Notes under the pieces: generated by a model
What the model saw: only the letters and a program-made list of their open reading frames with translations
Database searches by the model: none
What the model was told of the DNA's origin: nothing
Assembly: GCA_031763025.1 (NCBI GenBank)
Contig: JASSKH010000014.1
Location: forward strand, 12,347,201 to 12,411,200
DNA length: 64,000 bases
Direction of reading: 5' to 3'
Origin: Macrocystis pyrifera
Lineage: Eukaryota; Sar; Phaeophyceae; Laminariales; Laminariaceae
Program-made: the position numbers and the translations under genes
Shown here: positions 1 through 10,564 of the stretch, piece by piece
How the letters are laid out: each line of letters opens with the position of its first letter
Numbering within the stretch: the stretch's first letter is position 1

Positions 1-13
1 CCGCAAATATCTA

Positions 14-121
14 TTACGCGGGGCCATAGTAAATAGGACCCAATACTGTTGGTAAAAATAGTTAAATGTATAGGTTCTTGTATGTTCCACAGGTCCTATT
101 TACTATGATGATCCCCCGTAA
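14..121 (+). mobile_element. TTACGGGGG-family MITE, copy A
   Basis: A 108-bp non-coding element with near-perfect terminal inverted repeats of about 27 bp. It opens TTACGCGGGGCC and closes with the complement, ending CCCCCGTAA. It is flanked by TA on both sides (12-13 and 122-123), as expected for a Tc1/mariner-like target duplication. Six related copies lie in this window, in both orientations. It has no coding capacity, so it would need a transposase supplied elsewhere. Confidence 0.85.
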
Positions 122-123
122 TA

Positions 124-1065
124 CTAAAATATATATCTACTACCTCCAACTAACCACCATTCCCCCCCCACTTGACCGAGCCCAGTCCCCTTTTTGGTCA
201 CCAGCGACTACAAGTAAACGAATCGTGACCGCCCAACAGCCCGAACAGACCACGAGCGGAATATTCAGAAGTTGCGACTAGTCGCGGTCATTTGTCTCCG
301 AAAAATCACGGCACAACACATACATACACGAATCCAATATTTATAGACGAAATACATATTTCAGCACAACTACAAATCAAATATTTATAAACAGACGTAA
401 ATGTGCTCGCATACCTATGCATTTATTTCAGGTTCAGTATGATTGCCTATACGTCTGAAATCGCAGAATTACGGATTCGAAGTACCGCGTATTGTTATTG
501 CCCTCGAAGAAATGCATTCGAGCGCTGTTCTCGGTTTGTTTTCCTTTTTCCTTTAAAGTTTGTGGAGTCGCAGTTAGTTGGAGTTAGTCATGGTCGTACA
601 ACATTAAATTGTCATGTATTTAATCGTCCCGGTCCTTACTTTCACCGACACACCTGGTATAGTCAGACAGTAGTAAATGGTCAAGGGTTTTTAAGGAACT
701 CTAATTCTTTAATATTAATTGCACAGCGGTCCTTACTTTGACGGATACAATAATAGTGGTGGTACAGCCGGAAATGGCCAGGTTGACTAACGATCCAGTC
801 CATCATCGTATCTTCATGGTATAATATTGCCATAGTACACAGCATACAGCTCAAGGTTCCACAAGCCAGTAGTTCACATCTGCTGGTTCGTCATCTCAGC
901 AAAGATAGTATTGTCCGATCTATACAACGCATCTCTGTCGAAAAACCTCTGGAGGTACGTTTTTTTCCCCATTTTTTTTGCCTCGTCATATCCTTTTTCT
1001 CTTTCGATTTGTTTTCTTTTTTTTTTCTTTGTTTTTTTTTCTTTCGTGTTCTCTCTTTCATGTGC
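124..1065. other. No supported gene; short repeats and a pyrimidine tract
   Basis: No reading frame here resembles a known protein. About 491-592 is a copy of a dispersed repeat (called P here) containing ATGCATTCGAGCGCTGTTCT. It recurs near 34,060 in the same orientation and near 39,185 inverted. A strongly pyrimidine-rich tract runs from about 959 to 1,060. Confidence 0.5.
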
Positions 1066-1216
1066 TTACTCCATGCGTAACAATACTGTATCTCTGTGGC
1101 GTAGTTTAATGACCATATAACTTGTTTCACTCTACGAGTAGGTTTGAAAAATCGGCACGGACACTGATTGTGCTGGATGTCGACTTGAGAAAGGACGGTT
1201 TAATATGACACCCGGT
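1066..1216 (-). repeat. Dispersed element E, partial copy
   Basis: This stretch is the reverse complement of about 61,487-61,643, sharing the blocks CTCTGTGGCGTAG, AATCGGCACGGACACTG and GGATGTCGAC. The best preserved member, at 45,887-46,097, has matching inverted ends, so this is probably a truncated TIR element. No protein is encoded. Confidence 0.65.
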
Positions 1217-1315
1217 GAAACCTGACGCATATCAACCGGCTATAATCTATCAACCATCATGCTACCCTTCAGGCGTACTGGTACGGAGTTTAGTCCGCAA
1301 TGCATATACTTGCTA

Positions 1316-1422
1316 TTATGGTGGTCCATAGTAGGCAGGACCTATGGTACACACAAAAACCTATATATTTACCGATTTTTTCTACCAAAACTTGGTCCTA
1401 TATTTACTATGGTTCCCCGTGA
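1316..1422 (-). mobile_element. TTACGGGGG-family MITE, copy B
   Basis: A 107-bp copy in the opposite orientation to copy A. It opens TTATGGTGGTCCATAG, ends CCCCGTGA, and has TA at both flanks (1314-1315 and 1423-1424). The interior has the TATATATTTACC and ACCAAAACTTGGTCC blocks typical of the family. Both ends are slightly mutated relative to copies C and F. Confidence 0.8.
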
Positions 1423-1612
1423 TACTCGAATACCAACCTGCTCCGGCTACCTGGAGGGTGCTTTGTGCTTTGTGCCTTGGTTGGCTATGTAATAGTTATT
1501 TTCCATATATACTACATTGTTGCGTATGCAGTAAGAGTAGTATGGGATACACAGTGGTCTTTACTTCGACGTGCACAACTGTAGTCGTATATATAGGAGT
1601 AAATGGAATTGC

Positions 1613-1731
1613 TTCTGTCGGTGTACGTGATACCCACATGGTCACTTTTTCTGTCTCTACCCTGCCGGGAGAATAATACTAAAACCTGAGTCATCTTCGT
1701 TCTTCGCCTGGGATTTATCAACACTCTAGAG
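1613..1731 (+). repeat. 119-bp direct repeat, first copy
   Basis: Nearly identical to 5,130-5,248 in the same orientation; shared blocks include TACGTGATACCCACATGG and CTGCCGGGAGAATAATACT. Nothing in it looks coding. The copies lie 3.5 kb apart, so this is a dispersed repeat and not a tandem one. Confidence 0.75.
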
Positions 1732-1890
1732 TCTGTCAACGTTGGCAACTTGGACTCATGGGTGACGAAGTAGAGGTATTGAGGTAGGGCTTCGCGCTCG
1801 AGGGGCTGAAGCGGGGGGTCGCACACGGCGAGGATCGTCTAACGCACGCCCAGCTTCTCGAGGTGATGGCGCAGATTGGGTCAGGTCACA

Positions 1891-2310
1891 GGGTTCTACA
1901 TTATTTGACCTTGTCGTGGGCATGCCGTGGCATTGCCATGGTACCGCCAATGGCATACCATGGCATCCCCACGGCATACCATGGTGTGGCAACAGATTCC
2001 ATGGCACGCCGTGGGGGTTGCCATGACATGCCATGGGTAGTACCATGGCAACCCCCGCAGCTACCGCCACGGCGCTCCATGGCAACCCCACGGAATGTCA
2101 TGGCAACCCCAACGGCACCCCAATGTCCTCGGCACCTAGGTTAGGGTTGGGGTTGGGGTTAGGGTTAGGGTTAGGGTTAGCGTTAGGGTCCCATGGTATG
2201 CCGTGGAGGTCCGTGGAAAGTTCCGTGGTATGCCGTGGAAGATGCCGTGGAAGGTTTTGCCGCAGGTGGTGCCACGGCATGCCACGGCATTATTGCGAAA
2301 AAAGACAATG
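1891..2310 (+). repeat. Palindrome-rich element with telomere-like core (T1)
   Basis: About 420 bp made almost wholly of CCATGG, CCGTGG, GCATGCC and GGCATACC words, each at or near a palindrome. In the middle sit telomere-like repeats (2,141-2,188). The whole element recurs inverted at 55,344-55,751, with matching ends (GGGTTCTACATTATTTGACC at this end, a GCGAAAAAAGACAAT block at the other). The matching boundaries suggest a discrete repeat unit and not chance low complexity. Open frames across it are by-products of the repeat. Confidence 0.8.
2141..2188 (+). repeat. Interstitial telomere-like TTAGGG repeats
   Basis: Eight hexamer units: TTAGGG, with two TTGGGG variants near the start and one unit bearing a C. 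The tract lies inside T1. It is in the middle of sequence, not at a chromosome end. The inverted element T2 carries the matching CCCTAA tract. Confidence 0.9.
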
Positions 2311-3640
2311 GTCAGGTAGAGGGCAGCCACTATATACCGTAGTTGGAGCAGGGAGGGATGCTGCAACGCCATCGTCGGAACATCCCGAAGTTGGCGACGG
2401 GAGCCGGGAGGGTAAACGCGTTTCCACGGAAGATGGTCACCCCGGTGGAAAAGGGAGCGGAAGCTGTGTTGGTGCTCTTGGAGTATGCCGGAGATACGAT
2501 GGCGTGCTACATGGAGAAGAAAAAGCCCCGCGGTGGGAGCAAAAAAAACCGTAGGCGCCTCCGTGGGGAGTGGCACGGAGGATAACAAGTCGTGCGAAAC
2601 TTTACGTGCGCACCTCACCAAGGGAGATTGTGGTGGGGCTAGGAGCTATGGAGATGGGAGACATATCTACACATTTTCGCGTGAAATCGCATGGTGATCC
2701 AGGCCGTGTGCACCCGGCCACCCATGTGGCATGGTCGGGAAAAAGCCGCGCACCTGAGACGAGCACTCGACTACGGTGTGGTAGTGGTCGAGGGAGCGGA
2801 CGTGGGGAGAACCGGGTGTTGCTGCAGCAGTACTAGTAACGAAGGAGGGCACGTCTGCACCGGCAACAAGTCGCGTGACACAGCAGTCGCGTGCACACGA
2901 CGACAGCAGCAGCAGCAGCAGGAGCAGCAGCAGCGGGATATTAGGAACAGCAGCAGCAGCCGCGGAAGGTCAGCAGCAGCAGCAGCAGCGGGAGGTCGTG
3001 GATGGGGCAGGCGTGGTTGGATCGTCCGCTGGATCCCTTTATGGGTCCAGCAACACGCGGGGCGAGGGGATAGCGTCTGCACTCGTAATGGCAGGTCTTC
3101 GATCCACTATTACCTTGTGAAGTTTGTTTCTTTTTATGACGAGGATAGAAATTTGGTGAATTGATTCGTAGTACGCACGAGTACGTATAAAATATGCGAC
3201 AACGAGGTTCATACTGGATGATACGTACGCAAGTATTTTTTGGGCTTCTTTTTCTGGAAGGTATACGTGAATACGCCCCCGGCCCCCACCTGGTAGTTGA
3301 AAAGTCGTATTTTCGTGTTTTGGTTAGAAACGTTACTGCCGAATACGACATCCATTGCGTTTCGTTGAGCTCCGTGTTCGATGTGGGCAGGCCCACAAGA
3401 GCAACTGGACAAATACCATACAATACTATCGCTCATTTCGAAGGTTTGGAGAGAGTCGGCGTCAAGGGTGTATTTATGTTGCTGGAAGTTCGTGAAGTGG
3501 ACCCCCAGGTATCTCGCCATCTGGAGCTTTCCAGTGATGCGGCTACTTCGTGGGCGGGAGGTTATGTCTAGTATTTTTTCGGTGGGTATTCGTAGGAGTA
3601 GTTTTCTCTTGCGATTGGATACACCTGTCGGTCTAAATAC
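2311..3640. other. No supported gene; CAG tracts and one unassigned ORF
   Basis: CAG/GCA trinucleotide tracts lie at about 2,904-2,990. An open frame at 3,194-3,571 (plus strand, ATG start, 125 codons, preceded by a TATAAAATA-like sequence) resembles nothing I recognise and overlaps an antisense frame of similar length, so I do not call it a gene. Confidence 0.4.
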
Positions 3641-3649
3641 ATTTTTGAC

Positions 3650-4170
3650 CGCACAAATGGAGATATGTCATTTTCGACTGGATGTGGATTCGTTCCGTGT
3701 AAAGGAAAGTCGATACATACCGTTTACGACTTGTTACGGAATACTAAATTATACCGGTATGGTAGTTATCGTTGTTTCCGGGAAAGTGCTGGATGATATA
3801 TAAGATATGTATCGCTTATTACTGGTTAGGGAGATCTGAATGGTATGTATTATATTTTGTATCCCGGGAAAGTCGTGAATGTGGTACGAAAAAGTTATAG
3901 AACGTCTACTGTAGGTTCGTCAAATGGAGATGTGTCATTTTCGACTGGGTGTGGATTCGTTCCGGCTAAGTCGTATATGATAGAAACCATTTGCGACGTG
4001 TTAGGGATAAAATTATGTGGTAGTCATCGTTCTTCCCGTCGGGTACGTGGTGGATGATATATAGGATATGTATCATTTACCACTGATAGGGATCTCTGGA
4101 TGGTATGGAATATATATTTCATCACGGAAAGTCGCAAATGGTACGGAGGCATACTATCGTCTACTCGACG
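3650..4170 (+). repeat. Diverged tandem duplication, unit about 262 bp
   Basis: The block AAATGGAGATATGTCATTTT at 3,655 recurs at 3,922. GGATGATATATAAGATATG near 3,791 recurs at 4,052, and the GGTATG...GGAAAGTCG block near 3,842 recurs at 4,100. The offset drifts from 267 to 258 bp, so the two units have accumulated small indels. Confidence 0.7.
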
Positions 4171-4249
4171 GTATACGTCGCCTTTTTTTTGCCTGGAGTT
4201 TTGAAATGAATAATTTTTCATGTTCAAATCAAACAGTCTTTGTGATATA

Positions 4250-5129
4250 GACAGGACCAGAAGGTGACAGGTGGGACGGATACTTACTAGTTGACGGATT
4301 GGCGAGTTAAGAGTACGTGGTGCACCTTGAGAGGTGTATTGCAGATGCAGCGGTATTGGTGGGTACTGATTTGATTGAGTTTCGCAGGGATTTGTCTTTG
4401 TACTGCGGTGTATTGGTTGCAGAACAAGGGAGGGTATGCATATTCTTGATGAGTTGTTCTACCACCAGTATTGTATTTCCGAACTTGTTTGTTCGCGAGT
4501 TGAAAGATGAATTTTCGTGTGTAAGGGTATGCTTATTCATGATGATCACCACTATTGTTGTTACAAACTCTGAAGTGGGTGAAGAAAAACTTGGTTTACG
4601 AGAGGGAAGATGAAGGATTTCATGGGACAAGGAGAGCTAATGAGCTGAACCAGAAACAGGGAGTGTGATTTTCGGTTCTGACCACAAACGGATATTGTTT
4701 CGGGGATAGCAAGCGCCGGGCAAACTGTATAGGGAAAGATATTAGGTATCTCGTGTTACCGCTACGATCTGAGAGTTTATGGCGGGAGTAGTGGGCACAG
4801 GGAGACGTGTGTCTCGGGGAGCGGGGTTCCTCGCGAGTTCTTTCGTTTAGCTATCGCTATGGTTTTATTGTTTCACGGCATTGAGCTGTTGCAAAGGAGA
4901 TCTGCAATATTTTCATACCAGAGGGAGAGGTGTCTGCTTGTAAGGTACAAGTTTCCTCTTGAAATATTTTGGTTGATTTTTGAACATGGAGATGAGCTTT
5001 GTTCTGTTATCTTGGATTGTCATTACTGATTTGCTGAAAATGCAGGGAGTGTGTTCGAATGTGCTTGTTCAGTATTTTGACGGTTTCATGACTATTCTGG
5101 ATATGGGCTGATTATGGGTTACTGGTTGA
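4250..5129. other. No gene or repeat recognised
   Basis: Only short open frames occur (the longest about 98 codons, at 4,317-4,613) and none resembles a known protein. I see no internal repeat. Confidence 0.4.
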
Positions 5130-5248
5130 TTCTGTGGGTGTACGTGATACCCACATGGTCACTCGTTCTGTGTCTACCCTGCCGGGAGAATAATACTAAA
5201 AACCCGAGTCATCTTCGTTCTTCGCCTGGGATTCATCAACACCCAGAG
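5130..5248 (+). repeat. 119-bp direct repeat, second copy
   Basis: Partner of 1,613-1,731, same orientation, with only scattered substitutions. No coding content. Confidence 0.75.
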
Positions 5249-5404
5249 GCTTATATCGTACCAGCACTCTTCTGGTACATCATCTTAAAACATTAAAACA
5301 CGACCAAACCTTTATACGCATGTCTGCATCGATTCTTACCACTACGGCCATCCACATATCACTGTGGGGTACATACATAATGGAACTAAATTGAAAGTGT
5401 CGAC

Positions 5405-5660
5405 CCACGTGCCGGATCCGCGGGTCGGCCCCTGGAGTCGAGATAAATGGTTTCGCGGGTTTATGTGACCCGATCCGGGACATGACCCGTATCTCACGGA
5501 TTAAACGGAATCTGACGGGTTGGGTCGGTTCGGGTTGAGTCGGGTCAGGAGGTTTCAAATATTATGGGTCGGGCCAGGAGTCTTTCAAACGCTCGTGGGT
5601 CTGGTTGAGTCAGCATACCTAACCTGACCCGACCCGACCCGACCTGCCCCGTGAAGTTTG
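5405..5660. repeat. Low-complexity GGGTC/GACCC region
   Basis: Many GGGTCGG, GGGTTGAG and GACCCGACC words. Those near 5,510-5,580 are mainly GGGTC and those near 5,620-5,645 mainly GACCC, so the two halves could pair as a hairpin. No gene is seen. Confidence 0.55.
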
Positions 5661-5939
5661 ACCTAACCCGCGAACAGCCCTGGAAACAACCTATTCACAG
5701 TATAAGCACAAGGCTAACTTTTCGGAGGACACCAAGAAAATCGGACGAAGAAATCGTTCTCAGCGGCGCGTGCTACAATAAATCCTATACAATAGACTAT
5801 GCTCAACGGTGCCATATTATTAAGATTTTTTAGACTTGCTCAGAATACATGTTTTTTTGTTGAAGGGACCATCCTGGTCTGTACAGCAAATACCAAATAA
5901 GACATGCGTATTCATCTCCAGGGTTTACTACAAGATATC

Positions 5940-7178
5940 ACTCCACCGCAGGATACCACGCTGAGCTGCCCTGGGTGACTAAAGAGGTAATCACCGCCTT
6001 ACTGAGGGCGGTCTAGGCCTCCACATCTGTACAGACACCCTCCACCAGCTCTCGCACAGCAGGGCGTACCGCCCCAGCAGGACACACCAGTACGTACCAC
6101 CCCACAAGGACACGCCCCTACAGTTCGAGCAGTAGAGGCGCACGATGCCCTGTGGAGCAGGTGAACTGTGCACTGAGCCTCACACCAGGGTCCCCCGACG
6201 GCCATTCTTGTAGTGGAGGGTGTGGTGGCCGGCTTCATGGCCTTTGTGGCGAGGTGGAGGAACCAGATTGTGACAACCCAATGTACCGCATCTGTCACGC
6301 GTGCGCTGCTGCCAAGTCCTCCACGAAGGATGTCGTGAAAGCCCAGGCGGGCAGCGCTAAAGTACAGACAAGGAGGGACGTGGGGCGGGACCGTGGAAGA
6401 GGGTGGAATCTGGTTTACGAAATACAGAAAAAGACACACGTCGCGCGCGGCTTGCTCTGACCGAAAGCTAAGGTCCTGCAACTGCTTGATCAGGGAGTTA
6501 CTCACAACACGATAGTAGGCCGTTTTAAGTGTGGGTTGCGCACGGTTTCCCGTGTTCAGGAGGAGCGGCGGCCCCTTTACCACCCAGGTGGGTCAAAAGT
6601 CAAACACTGCCGCTGGAAATGGAGGCTGCGCTCATGGAAGCCCACGAGGAAGGAGTGCCAGACGGTTCCAAGGACCCTGCGGTGGAGAGGCTGGGAAAAA
6701 ACTCAACAACGTGAGCTCACGTGTGCGTAAGGCAAATGAACAGGGGTCGCCCGTCACTGATACGGAGATGGTCGATTTGTTGGCGAACCTGAACATCATC
6801 CCGGGAGAGTGCGCCGATGAGGCCGCCATCGAAGCGGCTCAGATGTGGGTGACAGTGGATGACCAGGAGGACGTCGTCGAAGCTATGCAGTTGGATGCGG
6901 TGGATGAGACGACGGAGCAGTTGGAAGGCACTGGCGTGGGGGGCGTGGACTCCATTGATGGCGGGAAAGAGGACGGCGACAATGAGATGATGGGGTGCGG
7001 GGGCACTGTGCCGCCGTCTGACGCTGACATGTCCTCGAGCTTTGGCGACGTGGAGAGGGAAGCGGAGGAGGGCGGCAATGACAACGCCGCCTTCCACCTG
7101 CAGAAGGCCAGGATGGCGTTCATCGAAACGCATGCGTCTCAACCAGTGCAGCAGGCGGACAGAAGGGTTTCTTTTTAA
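5940..7178 (+). pseudogene. Broken pogo/CENP-B-like transposase, DDE core missing
   Basis: The frame at 6,152-6,460 holds a cysteine/histidine cluster (CSGGC, then HGLC, then CHAC), resembling a small zinc-binding domain. A TGA stop at 6,458-6,460 interrupts it. The same frame then continues 6,461-6,730 with a helix-turn-helix stretch beginning KAKVLQLLDQGVTHN, similar in pattern to the CENP-B/Psq-type DNA-binding domain of pogo/Tigger transposases. After a +1 frame change, 6,720-7,178 carries an acidic segment ending in QKARMAFIETH and QQADRRVSF, reminiscent of the C-terminal tail of that family. There is no room for the catalytic DDE domain (about 200 residues). I infer an internally deleted, stop- and frameshift-bearing relic that cannot be active. 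Family assignment is by motif pattern only; other transposases with similar DNA-binding domains are possible. Confidence 0.55.
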
Positions 7179-7577
7179 GCCCAAGGCGGGGACGGGGGGT
7201 AGCGCGGCAGAGTTGTGCTGCATGGTTTCGGTGTGGTGTTCCTGATCTTGTTACGGCACAGTAGTGCTGCACTGTTCTGGCTTGGTACACCTAAAGCAGC
7301 TAGGTGTAGGCAGTAGGCGGTGCTAAGAGTAGTCTCAGTACGGCACCAGAGTCAGTGGTTTTCAGTCACGTTCAAACACGTATTCTGTCAACTCTGCTGT
7401 GATATTAATAGAATATTCCCAACTGGTCTTCATTCTTATAAGGTGCCAGGTATGCATCTGCGCTCTCGTTACCCACGGTGGAGCCCATTTCCGTCCCCCC
7501 TTTTCGTTGCAGCGCTCTGTTAGGTAAATGACTATTATACTGCTATAGGGTACAGCACAAATCAAGGTATTGCCCTC

Positions 7578-7712
7578 ATTAAGGCGGTAACCGCCTTACT
7601 GAGGTAATCCCACACCCTCTACAAGACTGTAACCGCCCTATTCACGAGTAAGGCGGCTGCCCGCAATAAGGCGGTCATAGTGCTCTGGCACACTACCGCC
7701 TTATTCAGGGAC
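7578..7712. repeat. Cluster of AAGGCGG / CCGCCTT words
   Basis: TAAGGCGGTAACCGCCTTA near 7,580 is a near-perfect palindrome. Further AAGGCGG or CCGCCTT words occur near 7,651, 7,668 and 7,695. ACCGCCTTACTGAG is also found near 5,994, upstream of the transposase relic, which suggests terminal or subterminal sequences of the same element. The outer copies are in the same orientation, so a simple TIR is not shown. Confidence 0.45.
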
Positions 7713-8375
7713 CCCCACGGTAATTAGATGCTGCTGAAAGGTTGGTTTGCCTGGAAACATGGCTTCGCGATCAAGCGCCCTTATACTCCCCCTTTCCCCG
7801 TGGGCGGAGAGGCTTGGTCCCACAACCAGTGGAATACCGGGTCTCATGCCCGCCCGGGTTCGGGCCGTCGCGCGCTGAGTATTGTCGACAAACCACTACA
7901 AATTACAGTCAAGTGCAATACGGCGGGATTCTCCTCTGCGTAAGAACAGCCAAAGCAGAAGCGAAGCAGCAGCACAACAAACAGTTTCTGTGTGTCTGTT
8001 TATAATAGGGGAGCGCGATCCTGAGCGCCTCAGCCCCGCCTCGCCCCCAGGGCAGGGAGGCTGAGTGCCACAATCTGTGAAACAGTAGGTCTTGAGACGC
8101 CTTGCTTCGCGCCGAGCCGTGGCCGTCACTCTGAGCTGCCGCTATCCAGAGCCGTTCACCAGGCCGATCCCCGAGGGGCGAGGCACTGCTTCTTCTGGCT
8201 GTAGTACAGTTCAGATCACGAAAAATGCATTTCATATTATATTGGCTAATTGGAGCAATGAAGGCAGCGTCGCTTCTCGCCATATTTCAGCCCAAATAAG
8301 AAACAGGCATCCTCTTGGCCGATTGGAACAGTGCAGAACACCACGACCTTGTATCTCTAATTTCGCACAACAGGG
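7713..8375. other. GC-rich stretch, no gene recognised
   Basis: Contains GC-rich blocks (CCCGCCCGGGTTCGGGCCG near 7,850) and a TTTATAATAGGGG sequence near 8,000. These could be promoter-like but there is no gene to attach them to. Open frames on both strands are of similar length and unrecognised. Confidence 0.3.
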
Positions 8376-9140
8376 CTTCCGGAGCCAGCGCGCGGCGAGA
8401 GTTGGCTTTTGGGAAACCGCCGAGGTCCCAATGCACCCAGCGACAACAACGTCCCATTCCCGCATTAAAAATATGTCCATAATATAAAACTCTAACAAGC
8501 TGGGGACGAAAAACGGACACCTCCCCAGGCGATATCGCCCCGTAACGTGTGGAAAACCCAACCCCACGGGCTGATTTAAAGTTGGTTGGGGGCTGGGGCT
8601 CATGGAACCAGGGCGCGGCGAACGTTGGCTCTCGGGACAACGACGAGGTTTCGCCGCACCCGAGGACGATCATGTAAATCCTTCGATACATCTATAACTC
8701 CAACGAACCGAGGAGGACGAAAACGGAGATCCCCCGGGTCGATACCGCCTCGCAAGAAATAAATGTTGAAATACCATCCCCGCTCACTGATTCCTGATTT
8801 GCTGGGGCTCATGGAACTAGCACGCGGTGAGAGTTGGCCCACGGGACAAAGTCGAGGCCTCGCCGCACCCGGGGACGATACGGTCTCACCTGCCTTCAAT
8901 TCATCTTTAATTCCAACAGCCCGTGGACGAAAACGGACATCACTCGGGTGTAAATCTCTCCGCAAGGTGTGGCCCCAACTCCACTTACTCACTGATTTCA
9001 GGTTTGGCTGGGCGTCATGGTCGATGCCCCGCCACACCCGGGGGTGATGAGGCACCGCCGCCAGATAATAAAATTATATCATGTATGTACAGCTAAATCA
9101 ACCCGGGGACAAAAACCAACATCCCTCGGGTCGATACCGT
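8376..9140 (+). repeat. Diverged tandem array, period about 208 bp, four units
   Basis: Units begin near 8,376, 8,590, 8,799 and 9,007. Each holds a GCTGGGGCTCATGGAAC-like start, a CGCGGCGAGAGTTGGC block, then an AACTCCAAC block followed by GGGGACGAAAACGGACATC and CGGGTCGATACCGCC. The fourth unit has lost part of its first half. The units differ by many substitutions, so the array is old. No coding frame persists across it. Confidence 0.7.
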
Positions 9141-9866
9141 CCCGCTTCATCATAGTTTCAGTGGCCCTTACATTTCCTTTCAGAGTGGTACATCACAGCC
9201 CGCCACGAGTATATTACTACGCCAGGCACTTACATACTACGATGTCAAACGCAGGGCTAGTGCCACACGGGCGGAGCCGTGACCGTACCGCTGGTATACA
9301 CCAGGTAGGCACCAAGATACTTCCAGAGTCACATTATAGCACATTTTTTGTTTTCGTTTTAACACATTGCTATTGTTAATAGTCCACGTCGTCAGCCGCC
9401 TACTTACTGCTGTATGTAGCTGCGGGTGCGAGAAAATATTCGGTCGCTGCACTCCCTGGCATCTTTGCCGGCTGCGTGCGTCGGCCGCGCGTGTCCTATA
9501 CTACTACCTGGCACTGTAATTTACAGTAATAGTACTGTACGTAGTACTCAAACGTACAGTACAAGTGTTTCTGCTCTGTTGTTGCACATCCCTCGTAACA
9601 TATACTACATACACACCGGTAGTCTCTGCTTTGAGTTCTGTCTCTCTCTCTCCTTTAGTCTCCCTTTCAGCGGTTGTTCTTAGCGAACACCCCCTCGTCG
9701 TAGTATTTGGGTTTTATTACGAGGTGTGGGGGGATCTATAGCCTCATTTCTTTTGTTTCGAATAGCCGCATCTTCGACCACCTTTTCCTGGCCGTTCGGG
9801 ATGAACTTTGTCATCAGCCTCCGACCATCTTGTGGTCTGCATATACGACTATTCAAGGTGGGCTAA
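9141..9866. other. No gene or repeat recognised
   Basis: Short open frames only; a TCTCTCTCTC tract lies near 9,640. Nothing I can name. Confidence 0.35.
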
Positions 9867-10564
9867 TGCGATATGAGTAGAGTATTCATGGGCTATAGAT
9901 ATATATAATACGTTTCAGTCTTGTAGTCTCACGAATACGAGAATAATCCAAAGAATGGATTAACCCGGCGGATATTCCGTTAGTCGAGAGTATCGTTATT
10001 TTAGGAATGTTCCCTAGGGCGGATAGCCCGTTAGACGAGAGTAATGTTCCTTGACGCAGATAGGACTACGAAGTGAGAAGTTCGAGTAGAGTATTCATGG
10101 GCTATAGATATAGATAATACGTTTCAGTCTTGTAGTCTCACGAATACGAGAATAATCCAAAGAATGGATTAACCCGGCGGATATTCCGTTAGTCGAGAGT
10201 ATCGTTATTTTAGGAATGTTCCCTAGGGCGGATAGCCCGTTAGACGAGAGTAATGTTCCTTGACGCAGATAGGACTACGAAGTGAGAAGTTCTTATATTA
10301 GCAGAAGAACGATCGGTAGCCATAGGAAAGTTCTGTTGGAGTACATCAGATAAGAGGAATTTAGGAGAGCTTGTGGTGTGGGGTGGGACGAGTATATCTG
10401 GGCGTCGAGTCCCGCCTCCCTACCTCTCACTTCTCTACCAGAGCACCTCCTCAGCTCTCGCCATCCATAAGAAGATCTAAATCAGAAGAAGCGAAGCACT
10501 GCTTTCCAGCTGCCAGAACAACCTGCGTCCCTTACCACTACCCTAGAGCGGTCTCCGCATCACA
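9867..10564 (+). mobile_element. Solo LTR of an LTR retrotransposon, copy 1
   Basis: Begins TGCGATATGAGTAGAG and ends GCATCACA, i.e. TG...CA ends. It matches, in inverse orientation, the 501-bp unit at 49,840-50,340, so the boundaries are set by comparing the two. It carries an AATAAG-like polyadenylation signal region in its second half. An internal tandem duplication of 209 bp lengthens this copy to 698 bp. No obvious target-site duplication surrounds it and no retroelement genes adjoin it, so it looks like a solo or recombined LTR. Confidence 0.7.
9875..10292 (+). repeat. 209-bp tandem duplication inside the LTR
   Basis: 9,875-10,083 and 10,084-10,292 are almost identical (one visible difference, ATATATATAAT against ATATAGATAAT). 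The copy at 49,840-50,340 has only one unit, so the duplication is recent and specific to this LTR. Confidence 0.9.

Noticed and set aside
2141..2188. A chromosome end
   Set aside because: The tract is short, internal, partly variant and embedded in a repeat that has an inverted copy 53 kb away.
2033..2554. Frames with Leu-Gly or Asn-Pro repeats across T1, and similar ones at 55,237-55,609
   Set aside because: These come from telomere-like repeats and CCATGG words and have matching frames on both strands.
7740..8000. rRNA or tRNA fragment in the GC-rich stretch
   Set aside because: A GGGTTCGGGCC word resembles a B box, but no cloverleaf or rRNA core sequence is present.
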